Assembly: GCA_033439255.1 (NCBI GenBank)
Contig: CM065878.1
Span: 310,001 to 374,000, forward strand
Source: Hericium rajendrae
Taxonomy: Eukaryota > Basidiomycota > Agaricomycetes > Russulales > Hericiaceae
Direction: 5' to 3'
DNA: 64,000 nucleotides
The translations under genes were made by a program, and so were the position numbers. This document shows, piece by piece, positions 9,684 to 21,110 of the stretch. The notes beneath the pieces are model-generated. The model worked only from the letters and a program-made list of their open reading frames with translations, made no database searches and was not told the origin of the DNA. The stretch's first letter is position 1; each line of letters starts with the position of its first letter.

Positions 9684-10891
9684 TGCATTAGCGAACATAC
9701 CAAATAAAAGAGCTTTTTTTTTTTTACTTACCTGTGTCCCTCGACTTCCTACGCGTCCCTCTCTGGTATTCGATTTGACGATAAGAGGGAGGGAAGGAAG
9801 GAGGAGAGAAGACGGAGGAGGAAGGGGGAGGAGTGAGGAGTGGTAGAGTTGAGATGAAGTTCGATGTGCATTTCGGTGCAGCAGCCACTGAACACACGTG
9901 CTCGAACATTTTTGAGCTTCGTAAATCAAATAAAATCGACTAAATTCTGAAAAAAAGGAGAGCACTATAATATACTCATAAAATACGACTGAATGAGACA
10001 GATATCTAATTACAGTTCTACGAGCTACTCGACAGCGAGATAAAGTTAGTGAAATCTGCGACTTAGCCTCTGATGCAGTGTCTGGCAGTGCCTGGGTCGA
10101 GTCACGGCAGCAACATTTCAGGCTCCACTCGCCACGTCTACATAAGGTGTGCATGACGTGCGACCTCTCTTTCCTCCCAACCACTACCATCTCTCGTTTT
10201 CGAGACTTCTCCCTCTGCTTCTTCGATGTTTTATTATCTTTAGTAAGTTCTTGATGTTCTTATGTTCTTATTATCACTAATATGATTATGTTATCAAGAT
10301 ATTTTCGCTTTTTTGTATGTTTGTTTGTAAGTCTGTTATATCTTTTAACTGTGACTCATACTAATCTTTCTATTTGTAGAGTTATATTTTCACTTTTTGT
10401 ATACTTTATATTATCTTTATTATTATCTTGACTAATAATAAGGTCTTATGAGGCCTATAAGAGTAGTGTACATCTTGTATAGTAGTGTTTTTCAAATAAT
10501 GATTTTCGATGTTTTTGTTTATTTCAAGACTAAGAATTCTTATAGACTATTGAGCCTATAAAATGCTTTATAATGTTGGAGTGCTTGTATAAGCTATCTA
10601 ATAAATGTATTAAGAAAAGGAGATGTAGTAGATATAGTTAACATAGCTTTGATAGCTCGATATAATAGGATAGCATATATATAGCTCATAGCTAACATAG
10701 CTATCCTCTTATACTATGATAGCTATGATAGCTACACCCTTGAGCTATGGCAGCTATAGCAGCTATGATAGCTCTATATAGATGGCTTTGAATCTATGGC
10801 TAGGCTATATATAAAAGAACACTGCTATGGACCTATCAGAGCTATGTAGCTGATATAGCTCTATATAACAGTGGTAATTTTTTCAGATGGA

Positions 10892-11028
10892 GGTACAGGC
10901 CTGCATGCAAGATGTAGTGTACCTGTGCATGGCCATACATGACATGCCTACACAGGTGTGCTAACTGATGTGCTTGTGCATGGCTATGACCATTTATCAG
11001 CCATATATATGCTAGCATGTGTAGCATC
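10892..11028. repeat. 'tgcatg' degenerate repeat, right part
   Basis: Continues the repeat broken by CATC-A: its first 60 bases match the reverse complement of 46250-46305. It is interrupted again at 11029 by the MITE and resumes at 11288-11380. Confidence 0.7.
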
Positions 11029-11287
11029 CACTGGGTGCATGATCCAATTTTGTCCATGGCAAAATGATGACAAAAATGGTAGAGAAGGACATAATAATGA
11101 ATCAATAAGTCCGGGCCCAAAAATCTGAGCATATTGGTAACAAAATTCAGATTGGAATGCTTTGATTGAATTTTGTTACCGATATGCTCAGATTTTTGAG
11201 CTCGGACTTATCAATTCATTATTATGTCCTTATCTGTCCTTTTTTTCATCATTTTGCCATGGATAGAATTGGGTTGTGCACCCAGTG
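11029..11287. mobile_element. Fold-back MITE with CACTA-like ends
   Basis: 259 bp, starting CACTGGGTGCATGATCCAAT and ending with its inverted equivalent ..TTGTGCACCCAGTG, flanked by ATC on both sides (11026-11028, 11288-11290). The two halves are inverted copies of each other over about 115 bp around a short centre near 11155, so the whole unit can fold into one long hairpin. CACTG ends with 3-bp duplications fit the CACTA/EnSpm superfamily. No coding capacity. Confidence 0.8.
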
Positions 11288-11383
11288 ATCTGAGTCCATG
11301 CATGAGACATCAGAGGCAGAGCATGGTGTGTCTGATCTATGTGTGAGGTAATTTATATACCTTCATTAATAATAATAAAAGGA

Positions 11384-11426
11384 ATCATTTTGCCATACAC
11401 AGCATTGGCCCTCTTCCCCCAAGTGA
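11384..11426. repeat. Shared 45-bp repeat terminus, copy 1
   Basis: Reads as ggaatcattttgccatacac followed by agcattggccctcttccccc. Near-identical copies occur at 14829-14872 and, inverted, at 46170-46213. It probably marks the end of a repeat family; the family is not identified. Confidence 0.6.
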
Positions 11427-12921
11427 TAATGATGAATGGCTCGACAACATTGCCCTTTATCTAGGATCAGAACTGAAAGATTTATCTCCAGACAACAATA
11501 TGTCCAGTTCATATTCACTTTCAAATCTACCCTCAGTTTTGACCTCCACCATTACCCAGCAGGATGAAACCCTGCTTCATGTTTTCAAGTTTCTTAGGAC
11601 ACTTGAGTATCCTTCCACTTCTATGTCAATTCAGCAACAGAAGAGATTCCTAAAGAAAGTATCCCAGTTCTTTGTCAAAGGAGGAATCTTATTCAAACGG
11701 AATTCAACTCGACCCCCTCTTAAAGTTATATTCAAAGCATCTCAACAGAATTCAATTATGATTGATGCACATGAGAATCTTGGTCACTGTGGAGAAATAG
11801 CAGTATTTGAGACCATAAGGACAAGATTCTTCTGGCCATACATGCGTGCTGATGTCAAACACCATATTGCATCATACCATGAATGTCAAATCAAAAGCAC
11901 CAAAAGAATTGAACTTCCTCTCATAATTTCCACCCCTTCCACAATTTGGACTAGAGTCTACATTGATGTCATGCATATGCCAAAAGCAGCAGGATTTACT
12001 CACATAGTCGCAGCACGAGATGACCTATCATGAGCCTCAGAAGGACGGGCTTTGACAAGGGTTACCTCAAAAGCTCTTTCTAATTTCTTTTGGGAACAAC
12101 TCTACTGCAGATATGGAGCCATAGGTCAAGTTACAACTGACAATGGACCTGAAGTCAGAGCAGCCTTTAGTGAGCTAATGGACAGGTTAGGACTTCCACA
12201 TATCCCAATATCCCCATATAATTCCAAAGCAAATGGAGTAGTCGAACGAGGTCATTATGTTATCCGAGAAGCCATAGTCAAGTCATGCAATCACAAGATG
12301 AGCAAGTGGCCAGAGAAGGTAGCAGAAGCATTCTTTGCTGACAAAGTTACCACAAGTCAGGTCACAGGATTTTCCCCCTATTACCTCCTGCATGGAATAG
12401 AACCTGTCCTCCCATTTGATTTAACAGAAGCCACTTTCATGGTTGAAGGATTTAAGTCAGGAATGTCTCCTGAAGATCTGCTCATCTTACGTATGAGGCA
12501 ATTAGGCAAGAGATCACAAGATTTGAAACATGCTGCTTTCAAGCTCAGTCAATATCGCATGAAGTCAAAGGAAGAATTTGAGAAAAAGTTCTTCGCCAAG
12601 CTAGTCACCAAAGATTTCAAGCCTGGAGACTTAGTCCTGCTTAGAAATACTCAGGTTGAGAAGAGTATGAATCGTAAAGCCAAGCCATGATACCTTGGAC
12701 CTTATGAAATTGATCGTCACACCCAAGGAGGATCATATATCCTTAAAGAGTTAAGTGGTGTAGTCATGAGAGATACCATCACTGCTTTCAGACTAGTCCC
12801 TTATATTGCACGCGATCAGAAGAGACTCAAGAAATTGATGTCTACAAATTATGATGCAGAAGATTCTGAGAATGATTCTGAGAAAATGGATGATGCAGAT
12901 ATATTAGATGCCGAAGAATAG
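11427..12921 (+). pseudogene. Ty3-type integrase region, 5' truncated, with nonsense changes
   Basis: One frame reads through the integrase of a Ty3-like element. It has an H2C2-like zinc region (ENLGHCGEIAVFETIRTRFF, then SYHECQIKS, where the first C is replaced by Y), the catalytic D of YIDVMHMP, the D of TTDNGPE and the E of VVERGHYVI. A C-terminal GPF/Y-like module follows (YLGPYEIDRHTQGGSY). Two in-frame TGA codons interrupt it, at 12031-12033 and 12688-12690; the second lies where relatives read KPRYLGPYE, so CGA to TGA is likely. It ends with TAG at 12919-12921. RT and protease are absent; the left border is at the shared repeat terminus. Confidence 0.85.
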
Positions 12922-13195
12922 GCCAATCAGTTGCACCCTTATTGTATGGCAACCAAGGATGGTTGATTTTCAAGTTCCCCGCAGATGTCATGCCCAAAAC
13001 CCGTTTTGAGCATTAACATGATCGATTTAGCAAACTCAACAGCCCCAGAGATTGGCGAAGACTGAAAGACTGATCAGCAAGTACTAAGAAATTGATGAGA
13101 GCCTAGACTCAGGGCTTCGAATTGATTACCGTTAAGCGCGTAGCTAGACGCTCAAGATCTGGCAATGCTCAATCATTAAGCAAAAGTCATATTTA
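12922..13195. other. 3' flank of the Ty3 remnant
   Basis: No gene seen. It probably contains the element's 3' untranslated sequence; no LTR border could be fixed. Confidence 0.3.
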
Positions 13196-13345
13196 CAATT
13201 CCTTAGAATCGTTTACTCTATACCGGCTTTTCCTAATGAAAACGACACCAAAACGATGACCATCCCCATTTGGCAGTTGGCTTATATAATCACAAGTCAA
13301 CAATCTGATGAGTTTGTAGGTTCAATTCCAGTTCAACCTTGAATT
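13196..13345 (+). repeat. tRNA-like SINE candidate, copy 1
   Basis: About 150 bp shared with the inverted copy at 51290-51434 (ccttagaatcgtttactcta; gaaaacgacaccaaaacgat; ggcagttggcttatataatc). The 3' half carries GGTTCAATTCC, a good B box, and the weak A-box-like sequence GGCAGTTGG. It has the size and composition of a tRNA-derived SINE, but the tRNA fold is imperfect. Confidence 0.45.
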
Positions 13346-14177
13346 CTTTTATTTCATTTTACAATCAACATATCTCACTGTTACTGTTCACAATTATCAT
13401 ACATAACATTTATATCTCATTATGATTTTTTGAAATGATTTACTATAACTAATTTCTCATATAAAGTGAGATTATAGGTTTGATTCTGCCAATTGCCATT
13501 CTTATAATTTTGGCTATTTCTTAGAGATATTCAGTCTTTTAAATCTAACTAAATCATTGTTAGACTATATGCATATTTAAGTCAATGCTAGTCATATTAG
13601 GACCAGAAGTTCTCAGTATGAAAAAGTGCAAACTTGTTACAAGATAGTGAATAAATGTAGTTCATAGTAAAGTTTGTATCTGTTTATTGATGTAAGTGAG
13701 TGTGATGTATGGTCATATAATGAGAGCAAATTTTACCTTCTCAGAACATTTGTTTTCATAACAATAGGTCCAGAAATGACTGAGATATGAGCAGATCACT
13801 TCAAAAGATATCCTTGAGGAGGAGATCATAGTGATTGCATTGCAGTGGAGCAATGAGTGACGCTATTTACACGCTAAAGATACCGTTGGAACGGTCTGAT
13901 TCGTACCTTTCCAACGGCATATTATACAAGACGATCGGATACGTATTGAGAACACGCGGTAGCGATTACTGAAGGGTTGGTGTTAGAGGTAGGGGCAAAC
14001 TTGTTGAGGCCATATCTTTTTATCAACTCATCCAATTGTAATGTACCTAGCATCATTGGAAAGGTATAATAAAGAGCTTTCTGACGCAATAAAGGGACCG
14101 GTGCTATCTCCAGTACTTAAGGAGGTACACTCGAATGATCACAAAACCTCCTATTTGACTATTTTCAAGATTTTACA
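13346..14177. other. AT-rich stretch without a supported gene
   Basis: No domain-bearing frame. From about 13860 it resembles the degenerate tandem sequence inside CATC-D (ccgttggaacggtctgattc; cctttccaacggc). Confidence 0.3.
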
Positions 14178-14267
14178 TAATCTGCAGCACGGGCAAAATG
14201 ACATACTCCCGTCCCCCTCATGATGTCATGGGACGGGAGTACGTCATTTTGCCCGTGCTGCGGATTA
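14178..14267. repeat. Strong 38-bp inverted repeat (hairpin)
   Basis: Arm 14178-14215 (TAATCTGCAGCACGGGCAAA...) pairs with 14230-14267 with only two mismatches around a 14-nt centre. The outermost flanks do not show an obvious duplication. It could be a tiny fold-back element. Confidence 0.75.
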
Positions 14268-14584
14268 CATCAGCGATTTATAAGCAGGAAAAAATCGAAA
14301 AAATCATTCAAGTCTAGGGCAAATCATCAAATCATCTGAGAATAGACAAATACTGAGTAGCATTAAAAATCAGTAAAAATCGTGTTAATATGGCCATTGA
14401 TAGTACTATTTAGAAACACTTGAGTTTATGTTTATAGCTAGAGAATTGACAGAGATATAGCCAAATTACTGATTCAGACCCCTAGAAGGCAAAAATAAAA
14501 TCAATCTAGGCAACATACAACAGTTGACAGACCTTCAAAGGCCACACTTATGTACTTTATAAATGTAAACACAATTTTTGAGAA

Positions 14585-14630
14585 GTCACGTGCAACAGCG
14601 AGCCTGACTGGGCTCGCTGTTGCACATGAC
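14585..14630. repeat. 20-bp inverted repeat (hairpin)
   Basis: GTCACGTGCAACAGCGAGCC, 5-nt loop, then its inverted copy ending TGTTGCACATGAC, with one mismatch. It lies in AT-rich non-coding sequence. Confidence 0.7.
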
Positions 14631-14828
14631 CATTATTTTGTCATTAGTTCAACTCTTGCTATTAGTTCAACTCTTGCTAGTAACAAAGTTTAAAAATAAG
14701 AGATAAGTGTAAAACAATATACTTTGAAGATGGAGATCTTTGCAGCATTACAATACTAGTATATTCAATTCTCTGTTATCTTATTAATTCTGTGAGCATA
14801 ACACTACAAAGTTAGAACAATTCAAAAG

Positions 14829-14872
14829 GAATCGTATTGCCGTGCAGAGCATCGGCCCTCTTCCCCCAAGTA
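14829..14872. repeat. Shared 45-bp repeat terminus, copy 2
   Basis: ggaatcgtattgccgtgcag then agcatcggccctcttccccc; see the copies at 11384 and 46170. Here it is not joined to the 'tgcatg' repeat. Confidence 0.6.
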
Positions 14873-15115
14873 GAGTAGCATGTGAACACGAGACTTTGTT
14901 TGCTGGCAACGATGTTCAACTGCCTCAATCCTCGCCACACATCCTCTGACTCATACCTATTTTCCCTGGTGCTCAATCAGACCTTCGACCAGTCACCAGC
15001 AGAAGTCTGAGTCACTCGCAAATTCACATGCTCACCGAATCGGGGCAGCTCAGGTGATCAGCTGCCTCAGTATTTTCCACGCACGTCCATTGCTAGCAAT
15101 GCATCGATCTCTGCA

Positions 15116-16143
15116 GTGTGTTGCAGGTCAGGCAGCACAGCCCCTCCAGATTATGATTCCCTATCTCTATGCCCCACATCCCCCATCGAGATTGTAAACG
15201 ACGACGATGACAACAATATCCAGTATCCTTCCCTATACCATCGTCTCTCAGTACGAGCACACCAATCCTCCCTCCTGCATCCATGGTTCGTCACTAAGCA
15301 CCCCATGCCCTTCATTCGTCAAGGCCAGCTTGTCGAGCTTGCGCTCGTACATGGCGAGACCACTATCATTACTCATGCCTACATCACCTCCATCCTCTAC
15401 ATTGGCACAACATGGACCCACTTCTGCACTGACCGTGAAGATGCAGTAGGCAGTGAGGTCACAGAGCTCAAGCTGATCGTACCTCGTATATGGAGCCAAC
15501 TCCCTCGCACTCTCCCCACTCGCGACTTCTTCCGCCGTCGACCTCGGGTTGACACACATGAGCCCTTCGACCCAGCCGGTGACAGGCAGGTTGCTGCTCA
15601 CTCGTTCATCGTTCCCGTCCACCTGGAGGATGATGAGGAGAGGGTGGTCGAGGCATACAAGCAGAGGATGTGCAAAGTGGCAATTTTGACAGGATGTAGC
15701 AGGTATGTCCTGTGATCTTAGTCATTGGACGTGGACTCTTTCATCTTGTCGAGCCCACATTCATTCATACTCTCATGCTATGCCCTTGCTGTTTCTTTAT
15801 GCCATCAATCTTTGCTATTGCCCCATGATTATCTGCCAACTATTCCATCTCATCTGTCTTCATGCACACCCCACCCGTCGCTTTTGCATTATTTGCTACC
15901 ATTTTCCCCCTGCTTATTGCCATAAACTTCATCATTGTTCACCTCATTACGGTAGATTATTGCATCTCGCGTGGCTTGTACAGCTACGAGCTTTGGGCCA
16001 CTTACTACTTGGAAGGCTACAAAAGATGCGCATACATTACGATTCCCGCAGAGCTCAGGATAGACTATTTGATGATTGGGAAAATGCACTCATTCCTGAA
16101 AAATATTCAGCCCAGCTCTGAAAGACTCCGGAAATTCAGAGAA
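15116..16143 (+). CDS. Unrecognised protein, probably two exons
   Basis: A 199-residue open frame (15116-15715) with normal codon use and no low complexity begins with an acidic stretch (IEIVNDDDDNN) and contains HPWFVTKHPMPFIRQGQ and LVHGETTIITHAYITSILY. A donor (AG|GTATGT) near 15702 would end it, and a second open segment after an AG at 15954 encodes YSYELWATYYLEGYKRCAYI. Their phases do not match exactly as read, so either a frame error or a different splice is involved. No family is recognised. It could be a host gene or a transposon passenger. Confidence 0.35.
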
Positions 16144-16420
16144 TGATCTGGAAACTTCTATCCACTTAGTAAAGCATTTACCAAGGCATTAATAAGCCTG
16201 CAATGACTCAGCACCTGCTCTCTGTCATCCCAATTACTCAGCCCAGCCAAATATAAGCACACAGCCTCATAGAGCTTACCAATCATTACCAATCACATGC
16301 TCGGCTTACTCAGACACCCATTACCAAGCAGAATTTGGCTTATTAAGGCAGAAAAGTAGTATTACTAAGGCAGGAAACAGATTACGAAGCATGTTCTGCC
16401 TTACAAAGCAGATTATTAAT

Positions 16421-17122
16421 TGTAGAAAAATGTAGTCCGGAAATTAGGTAGCTACAAATTTAGTAGTTAGTTCCCACAGTAGCATAGACCATGTACATAT
16501 TTGGAATCTCGTTCCCACGATCTCAGGGGTATATAAAGGCCCTGAAATCGATCAGAACAGGAGGCCACATTAACCACCCCAATCCACCCCAGTTCTCAGC
16601 TTCTATTATTCCAGTCCATTCCCTACCGTGGGAATATTTTCGCTTTCAGTCCCCTAGCATGGGAATATCCTTGTTTGATTACCTAAGCCAGCTCTTGGAG
16701 CAACGGCTCAGACTGCAGTAACTCAGTGTTTCGTCTCACAGCCCCAATCATTCTCGTCAGCCTATCTCGTTAGTCAGTAACAGGTAAAATCCCACAGGGG
16801 ATAAGTTTATCTTTGTTCATCCATTGTTGCATCTAGTCTAGTCTTGCCAGACAGCTAGAAGCCTACTAAAAGTTTAGTCAAAATTCTTAGATCATACCAA
16901 TTCTCAGTCCTAGCCAGTCTCGAGTCTCGACAACAGTTACCCAACATCCAGATCATCAAGTCAGCCAAGGTCAAAGCCACTATAGGCATTCCCCTAAAAT
17001 TCGGAGTATATTTCTGTTTGTTTGTGTTTGTTTGCTCAAGTCTTGCACAGCTTAGAATAAACATAATCACCTCCTAAACTCAGTCAAACACCGTCAGCAA
17101 GAAAAAGGTATAGTATCCTACA
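16421..17122 (+). repeat. Possible solo or orphan LTR (about 700 bp)
   Basis: Bounded by TGTAG at 16421 and CTACA at 17118-17122, with a TATA box at 16530-16537 (GGTATATAAAGGCCC), as in Ty3-type LTRs. No second copy is in the window and the 5-bp flanks (TTAAT / TTTCT) do not match, so the call rests on end bases and promoter only. The 277 bp to its left hold no gene. Confidence 0.35.
16530..16537 (+). promoter_or_regulatory. TATA box of the putative LTR
   Basis: TATATAAA within a GC-rich context (GGTATATAAAGGCCC), the best core-promoter match in this region. Confidence 0.4.
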
Positions 17123-17193
17123 TTTCTACCTCTCCCAAACAACTAGGTACATCCGGGAAAGTAGAAAAACCTGATCATATCTAGGATAGTGTG

Positions 17194-18264
17194 TTACTGA
17201 GGTATACCAACATTACTTCGAAACCCATCATCGTCACGACAGCGGTTGTGGGCCATCTGAGCCACGAGGTTATCGTGCCAATCCCAAGCGGCACGCCGAG
17301 TAGGGTGAAGGAGGGTGACATGGTCGAAGCCCCCATTGTCCAAGTGGTGCGCCCAAAAGTAGCGGACCGGGACGTCATGGCTGAGCAGGACTTCTACCGA
17401 TGGGAGGTTGCACGCGGGGACCACGAGATCGAGTAGCGTGCCAACGGTGTCCGCAAAGGGAAAGCCCCAGCTTTCGACAGCGGCACGCCAGGCGGGATCG
17501 GGCAGGATAATGCACCGCCAGTCGTCACCGACATGGGACAGTAGCCAAAAGACGTAGTCGCGCCATTCGAGGACGTCAGCCTGGACGCGCCGGATGACAG
17601 CGATGTGGTCCTTGGGCTCGTGGAGGGCGGGGTAAGCACACCAGTCTGCAGGAGTGGGAGGCAAGGGGACAACACCCAAGAAGTCTGAGAGCTGCATCAT
17701 GATGGTGGGGGCTTCCGCGTGGTCGCGGTCCATGGCCTGCATGCCGGTAGCATCGATTCGCGCAACCCCTGTCCAGAAAATCACTGGCCAGCAGGTGGCA
17801 GCCCTGGGGTCATAGAGCCAGGAGAGACACATGGCGTCGCAGGGAAGAGGGCGGTAAGCCAGCCAAGGCCGCAGAGGGTCATGTCAACAAGGGTAGACGC
17901 TGTGAGTGTCGACCCAGTTGACAGGCACGGGTGAAGCAAGGCCGAGCTCATCCACGGGATCGGAAGGAGGAGGCCCGAGGTTGCAGGCGGGATCAGGAAA
18001 ACGGTCACCGAAGGTCACCCAAAGCCCCGTAAAGCGCGAGGAGGTGAAAGCAGGGAGAGTTTTGCCAGTGCTGTTGCGTGGAAGGAAAGAGGCACCGTCC
18101 CGATAACTACTGCTGGTGGTGCGCTCCAGGATGCAGATGGAGAGGGTATGTAGAGAGTCTTGGAGGGCGAAGGATAAGGCCGCGGTGAGAGCCGGGTCGT
18201 CGCTGTCAGCAGAGGGAATCCCATGGGTATCTGAAACCATGGCGTCGCGAAATCGCAGGGCCAC
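17194..18264 (-). pseudogene. Agaricomycete protein of unknown function with one nonsense codon
   Basis: One continuous frame of about 356 residues interrupted once by TGA at 17884-17886, probably from CGA. Notable segments: PRAATCWPVIFWTGVARIDA, LEWRDYVFWLLSHVGDDWR, LLSHDVPVRYFWAHHL. I recall similar mushroom proteins annotated only as hypothetical; I know no activity. Tryptophan content is high, no signal peptide or membrane segment is seen, and the start codon is not certain (18264 or 18237). It abuts the 3' end of the chromovirus on the same strand. Confidence 0.55.
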
Positions 18265-18582
18265 AGTAGTCAGAGCGGGTGCAGGGAAGTAGAACGGAGA
18301 GCGAAGGGAAGAGAAGAAGAGAGGAAGGGAGAGAAGGCGAAGGAAGTGGGAGGCGAAGAAGTCGCCAAAGAAGAAGGTAGGAGTAGAGATAAAGAAAAGA
18401 AAAGAGAGTTAGATGTGCGGTAGCGGAGCTAATGCCAATTGAAGTGCCACCGGGAACAGCTGAGACAGCGCGAAATCGCAGCTGCTCGGATGCCACGGGC
18501 CGGCGCTAATAAGGTGGCAGAAAGAAAGGAATGTGGGGCCAGACAAGAAGGTCAGGCAGTGCGGGGCAATGACTGACCATAA
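18265..18582. other. Spacer between the unknown gene and the chromovirus end
   Basis: Purine-rich on the plus strand (gaagaagagaggaagggag); probably the 5' region of the unknown gene. The expected chromovirus 3' LTR is not recognisable, so the element seems truncated here. Confidence 0.3.
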
Positions 18583-20930
18583 TTAAATTTTATGTGCATG
18601 TTTGTAAGCAAAAAGGCAGCAAGGAGCATTACGCAGGTCGTGAGCCATGAGCCAGAGGTCGAACTGGGGGGAGTAGCCCTCTCAGCGAACCAAGTAGAGC
18701 ATTTGCCGGCACTGCTTGTCATAGCAGTGCCCAATGATCTTTTCGACTTGGTACTCTTTGGAGGCCATGACGTCGGGTCGTGTTTCGGGAAGGATGGCGT
18801 GAGCAACGTCATCCTCCATGTGGCAGTATCACTGTAAATGTTGGATGTTGAAATCGGTTGATCCCGGGTACTTATCAGGCATATCCAAACAGTAGATGTT
18901 GGGATTCAAACACTCCTGGATTGCGAAAGGCCCGATCGCATGCTGCGTGAGCTTCGCGAACTCACCTTTCGACTCTAACCACTCCAGAGAGTGAGGGTTG
19001 ACAAGGACAAGGTCTCCTACAGAGAGTTCGAGCTCCCGGCGAGTGCGATTAAAGCCGTCGGCTTGTTTAACCTGCACACGCACAATGGCTGTTCGAGCAC
19101 TGTCGCAATAAAAGTGCAGTTTGTTCACAAAAGCCTTTGCGTCACCGTTCAGCAAATCACTTTGCAGTGAGGACAAGGCAGACGGCAGGGAGAAGAAGTC
19201 CAAGGTGCTGGTGGGGACAAACCCGTAAAGCACGAAATGAGGAGAAGCCCCCGTCGAGGCATGCGGGGTGGAGTTGTAGGTGTGTTCGAGCAGGTGGAGC
19301 CAGGAGGCCCATGAACTTTTATCGGTTGCAATGTATGCTTGAAGCATGACTTCCAGCTTGCAGTTCATGATCTCCGTCTGGCCATCATGTTGGGGATGAT
19401 GTGATGATGACAGAGCCATGCACATTTTCAAGTATTTCGCAACGCTCTTCCAAAGAGGGATGTCCAGCACGGGTCGTGGTCAGAAATGATAGACCGTGGA
19501 ATGCCAAATCGGCAGACAACGTGCTTCACAAACAGACGTGCAAACCCTTCCATGGTGAGCCCAGTCATTGTTGGAATAAATTGCACATGTTTAGTGAGGC
19601 AGTCGACAAATACCAAAATTGAATTGGCCTCCTCCGACCATGGCAGCCCCGTAATGAGGTCCATGGACACGGAGTCATACGGGCGGTGAGGAATCGGGTT
19701 AGGTAGTAGCTTCCCGTATTTTGAGAAGTTTGTCGACTTGACCTTTTGGCATACATCACAGGTCGCACAGAATTCCACGACATCCTTGCACATGCTAGGC
19801 CAGTAGAACTTCCCACTCATAAGCTGCCATAATTTCTCCGGCCCCCTGTGAGCTGATTCGAAGGGAGATTCATGACATTGAACCATGAGTGCAGCCCTCT
19901 CAGATGTGGGCACGCAGAGCTGGGGTTGGAAATCGGCGTTGCGAAAGAAGAGCAATCCTTTCGCATCCTTGAAGAAATGTTCCCCCGCTTGCCAGGAGCC
20001 GACGCTGGGGTCCAGCATGGCCCACTTGGCCTGGAAGGAACGGTCTCCCTTATAGCCCTCGATGAACCGTTGGAGATACGCATCACTGAGGTGGACGAGA
20101 ATCATCGGAGGAGGGTTATCTGCCTCCCACCGAAGATGCTTCTCGTACAGATTGAGAGAATCTGAGGGATGACGAGGGCCCTCCACTACTGGCAGATTCA
20201 CCGATTGGTGGAGGGTAGATAGCTTATCTGGATAGGAAGAGCGGGAGGGACCTGGGTGTGTGCTCGCAGTGGGGTCTGTGACGGTGCCCCCCCCATTGTC
20301 CGGGACGTGCGGGGTGGAGGAACGAGCAGCGGCCTTGCGATACCGATGCCGTGTTTGAATGGTGTGAGCACATGCAGCACCACTGGCGAGAGCATCCTGG
20401 ATATCGGTAATGATGACCTGGGTGACTTTGAGAGCAGGCTCCCACTGGGCGAAGTCTTCGGCTTCGGCAGTGATGGTACCATTGGTCACAATAGCGGGAG
20501 CATCATCGGGTGGAGGGGAAACATGCAGCGGGACATGCTGAAGAAGCCGGGATAGAGGATCGACATTAGAATGGACATGCCCCGGTCGATGGACAATTTC
20601 AAGATATGGTTGATAGGCAGAGAAGACAGTGCCCCACGTGGCCAGATGGTGATTGCTATTCTCGTAAGTCCGAGCCCACTGCAGCGCAGTGTGGTCAGTT
20701 ACTAGCACAATATGTTCACCTTCAATGAAAGGCTGGAATTTAACTAAGGCTTCCTTGGCTGCGAGGACTTCATGCTCGGTCACAGAGTAGTTTTGCTCTG
20801 CGGGCTTGAAGGTACGGCTCCAATAGGCGATGACTCGTTCAACGAAAATGAAGGTTTCATCGAGCGAGGCAGCCCAGTCAGAAGCGAAAGCATCCGGGGT
20901 ATCAGAGGAAGAAACACAGGTCACAAATTG

Positions 20931-21071
20931 TGTTGAAAACGGCAAGCGCAGCGACAACGGAATAAAACGACACGTCTATATTAGGACGACGATGACACCG
21001 GTATGTACTGGTAAATAAGGTTTCGTGACTACGGCAAAGCCCGATGGCTGCCGAGATTACCAAATCTAACA
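20931..21071 (-). repeat. 3' LTR of the gag-only element
   Basis: 141 bp, identical to the 5' copy. On the minus strand it starts TGTTAGATTTGG and ends GTTTTCAACA. It contains CCTAATATAGACG, a possible TATA-like core. Confidence 0.9.
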
Positions 21072-21110
21072 CTCCTACATAATGAGGCAACCATCGGCAG
21101 AAAGTGACCG

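Larger units (their letters stand above)
7586..10889 (-). mobile_element. CATC-A: TIR element with 2-bp TSD, carrying SNF7 exons
   Basis: The ends are CATCTGAAAAAACCAAATTT and, reverse-complemented, CATCTGAAAAAATTACCAC. It is flanked by GA on both sides (7584-7585, 10890-10891). The paralogous repeat near 46305 keeps the uninterrupted site (one GA), so borders and duplication are directly supported. Read on the minus strand the order is: AT-rich gctatag tract (10640-10880), AT-rich spacer, leader with CT-rich segment (10200-9740), 5' splice consensus CAGGTAAGTAAAA, hairpin, GC-rich tract, captured SNF7 exons (opposite strand), and a second gctatag tract (7620-7790). No transposase is seen, so it is non-autonomous. 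Confidence 0.88.
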
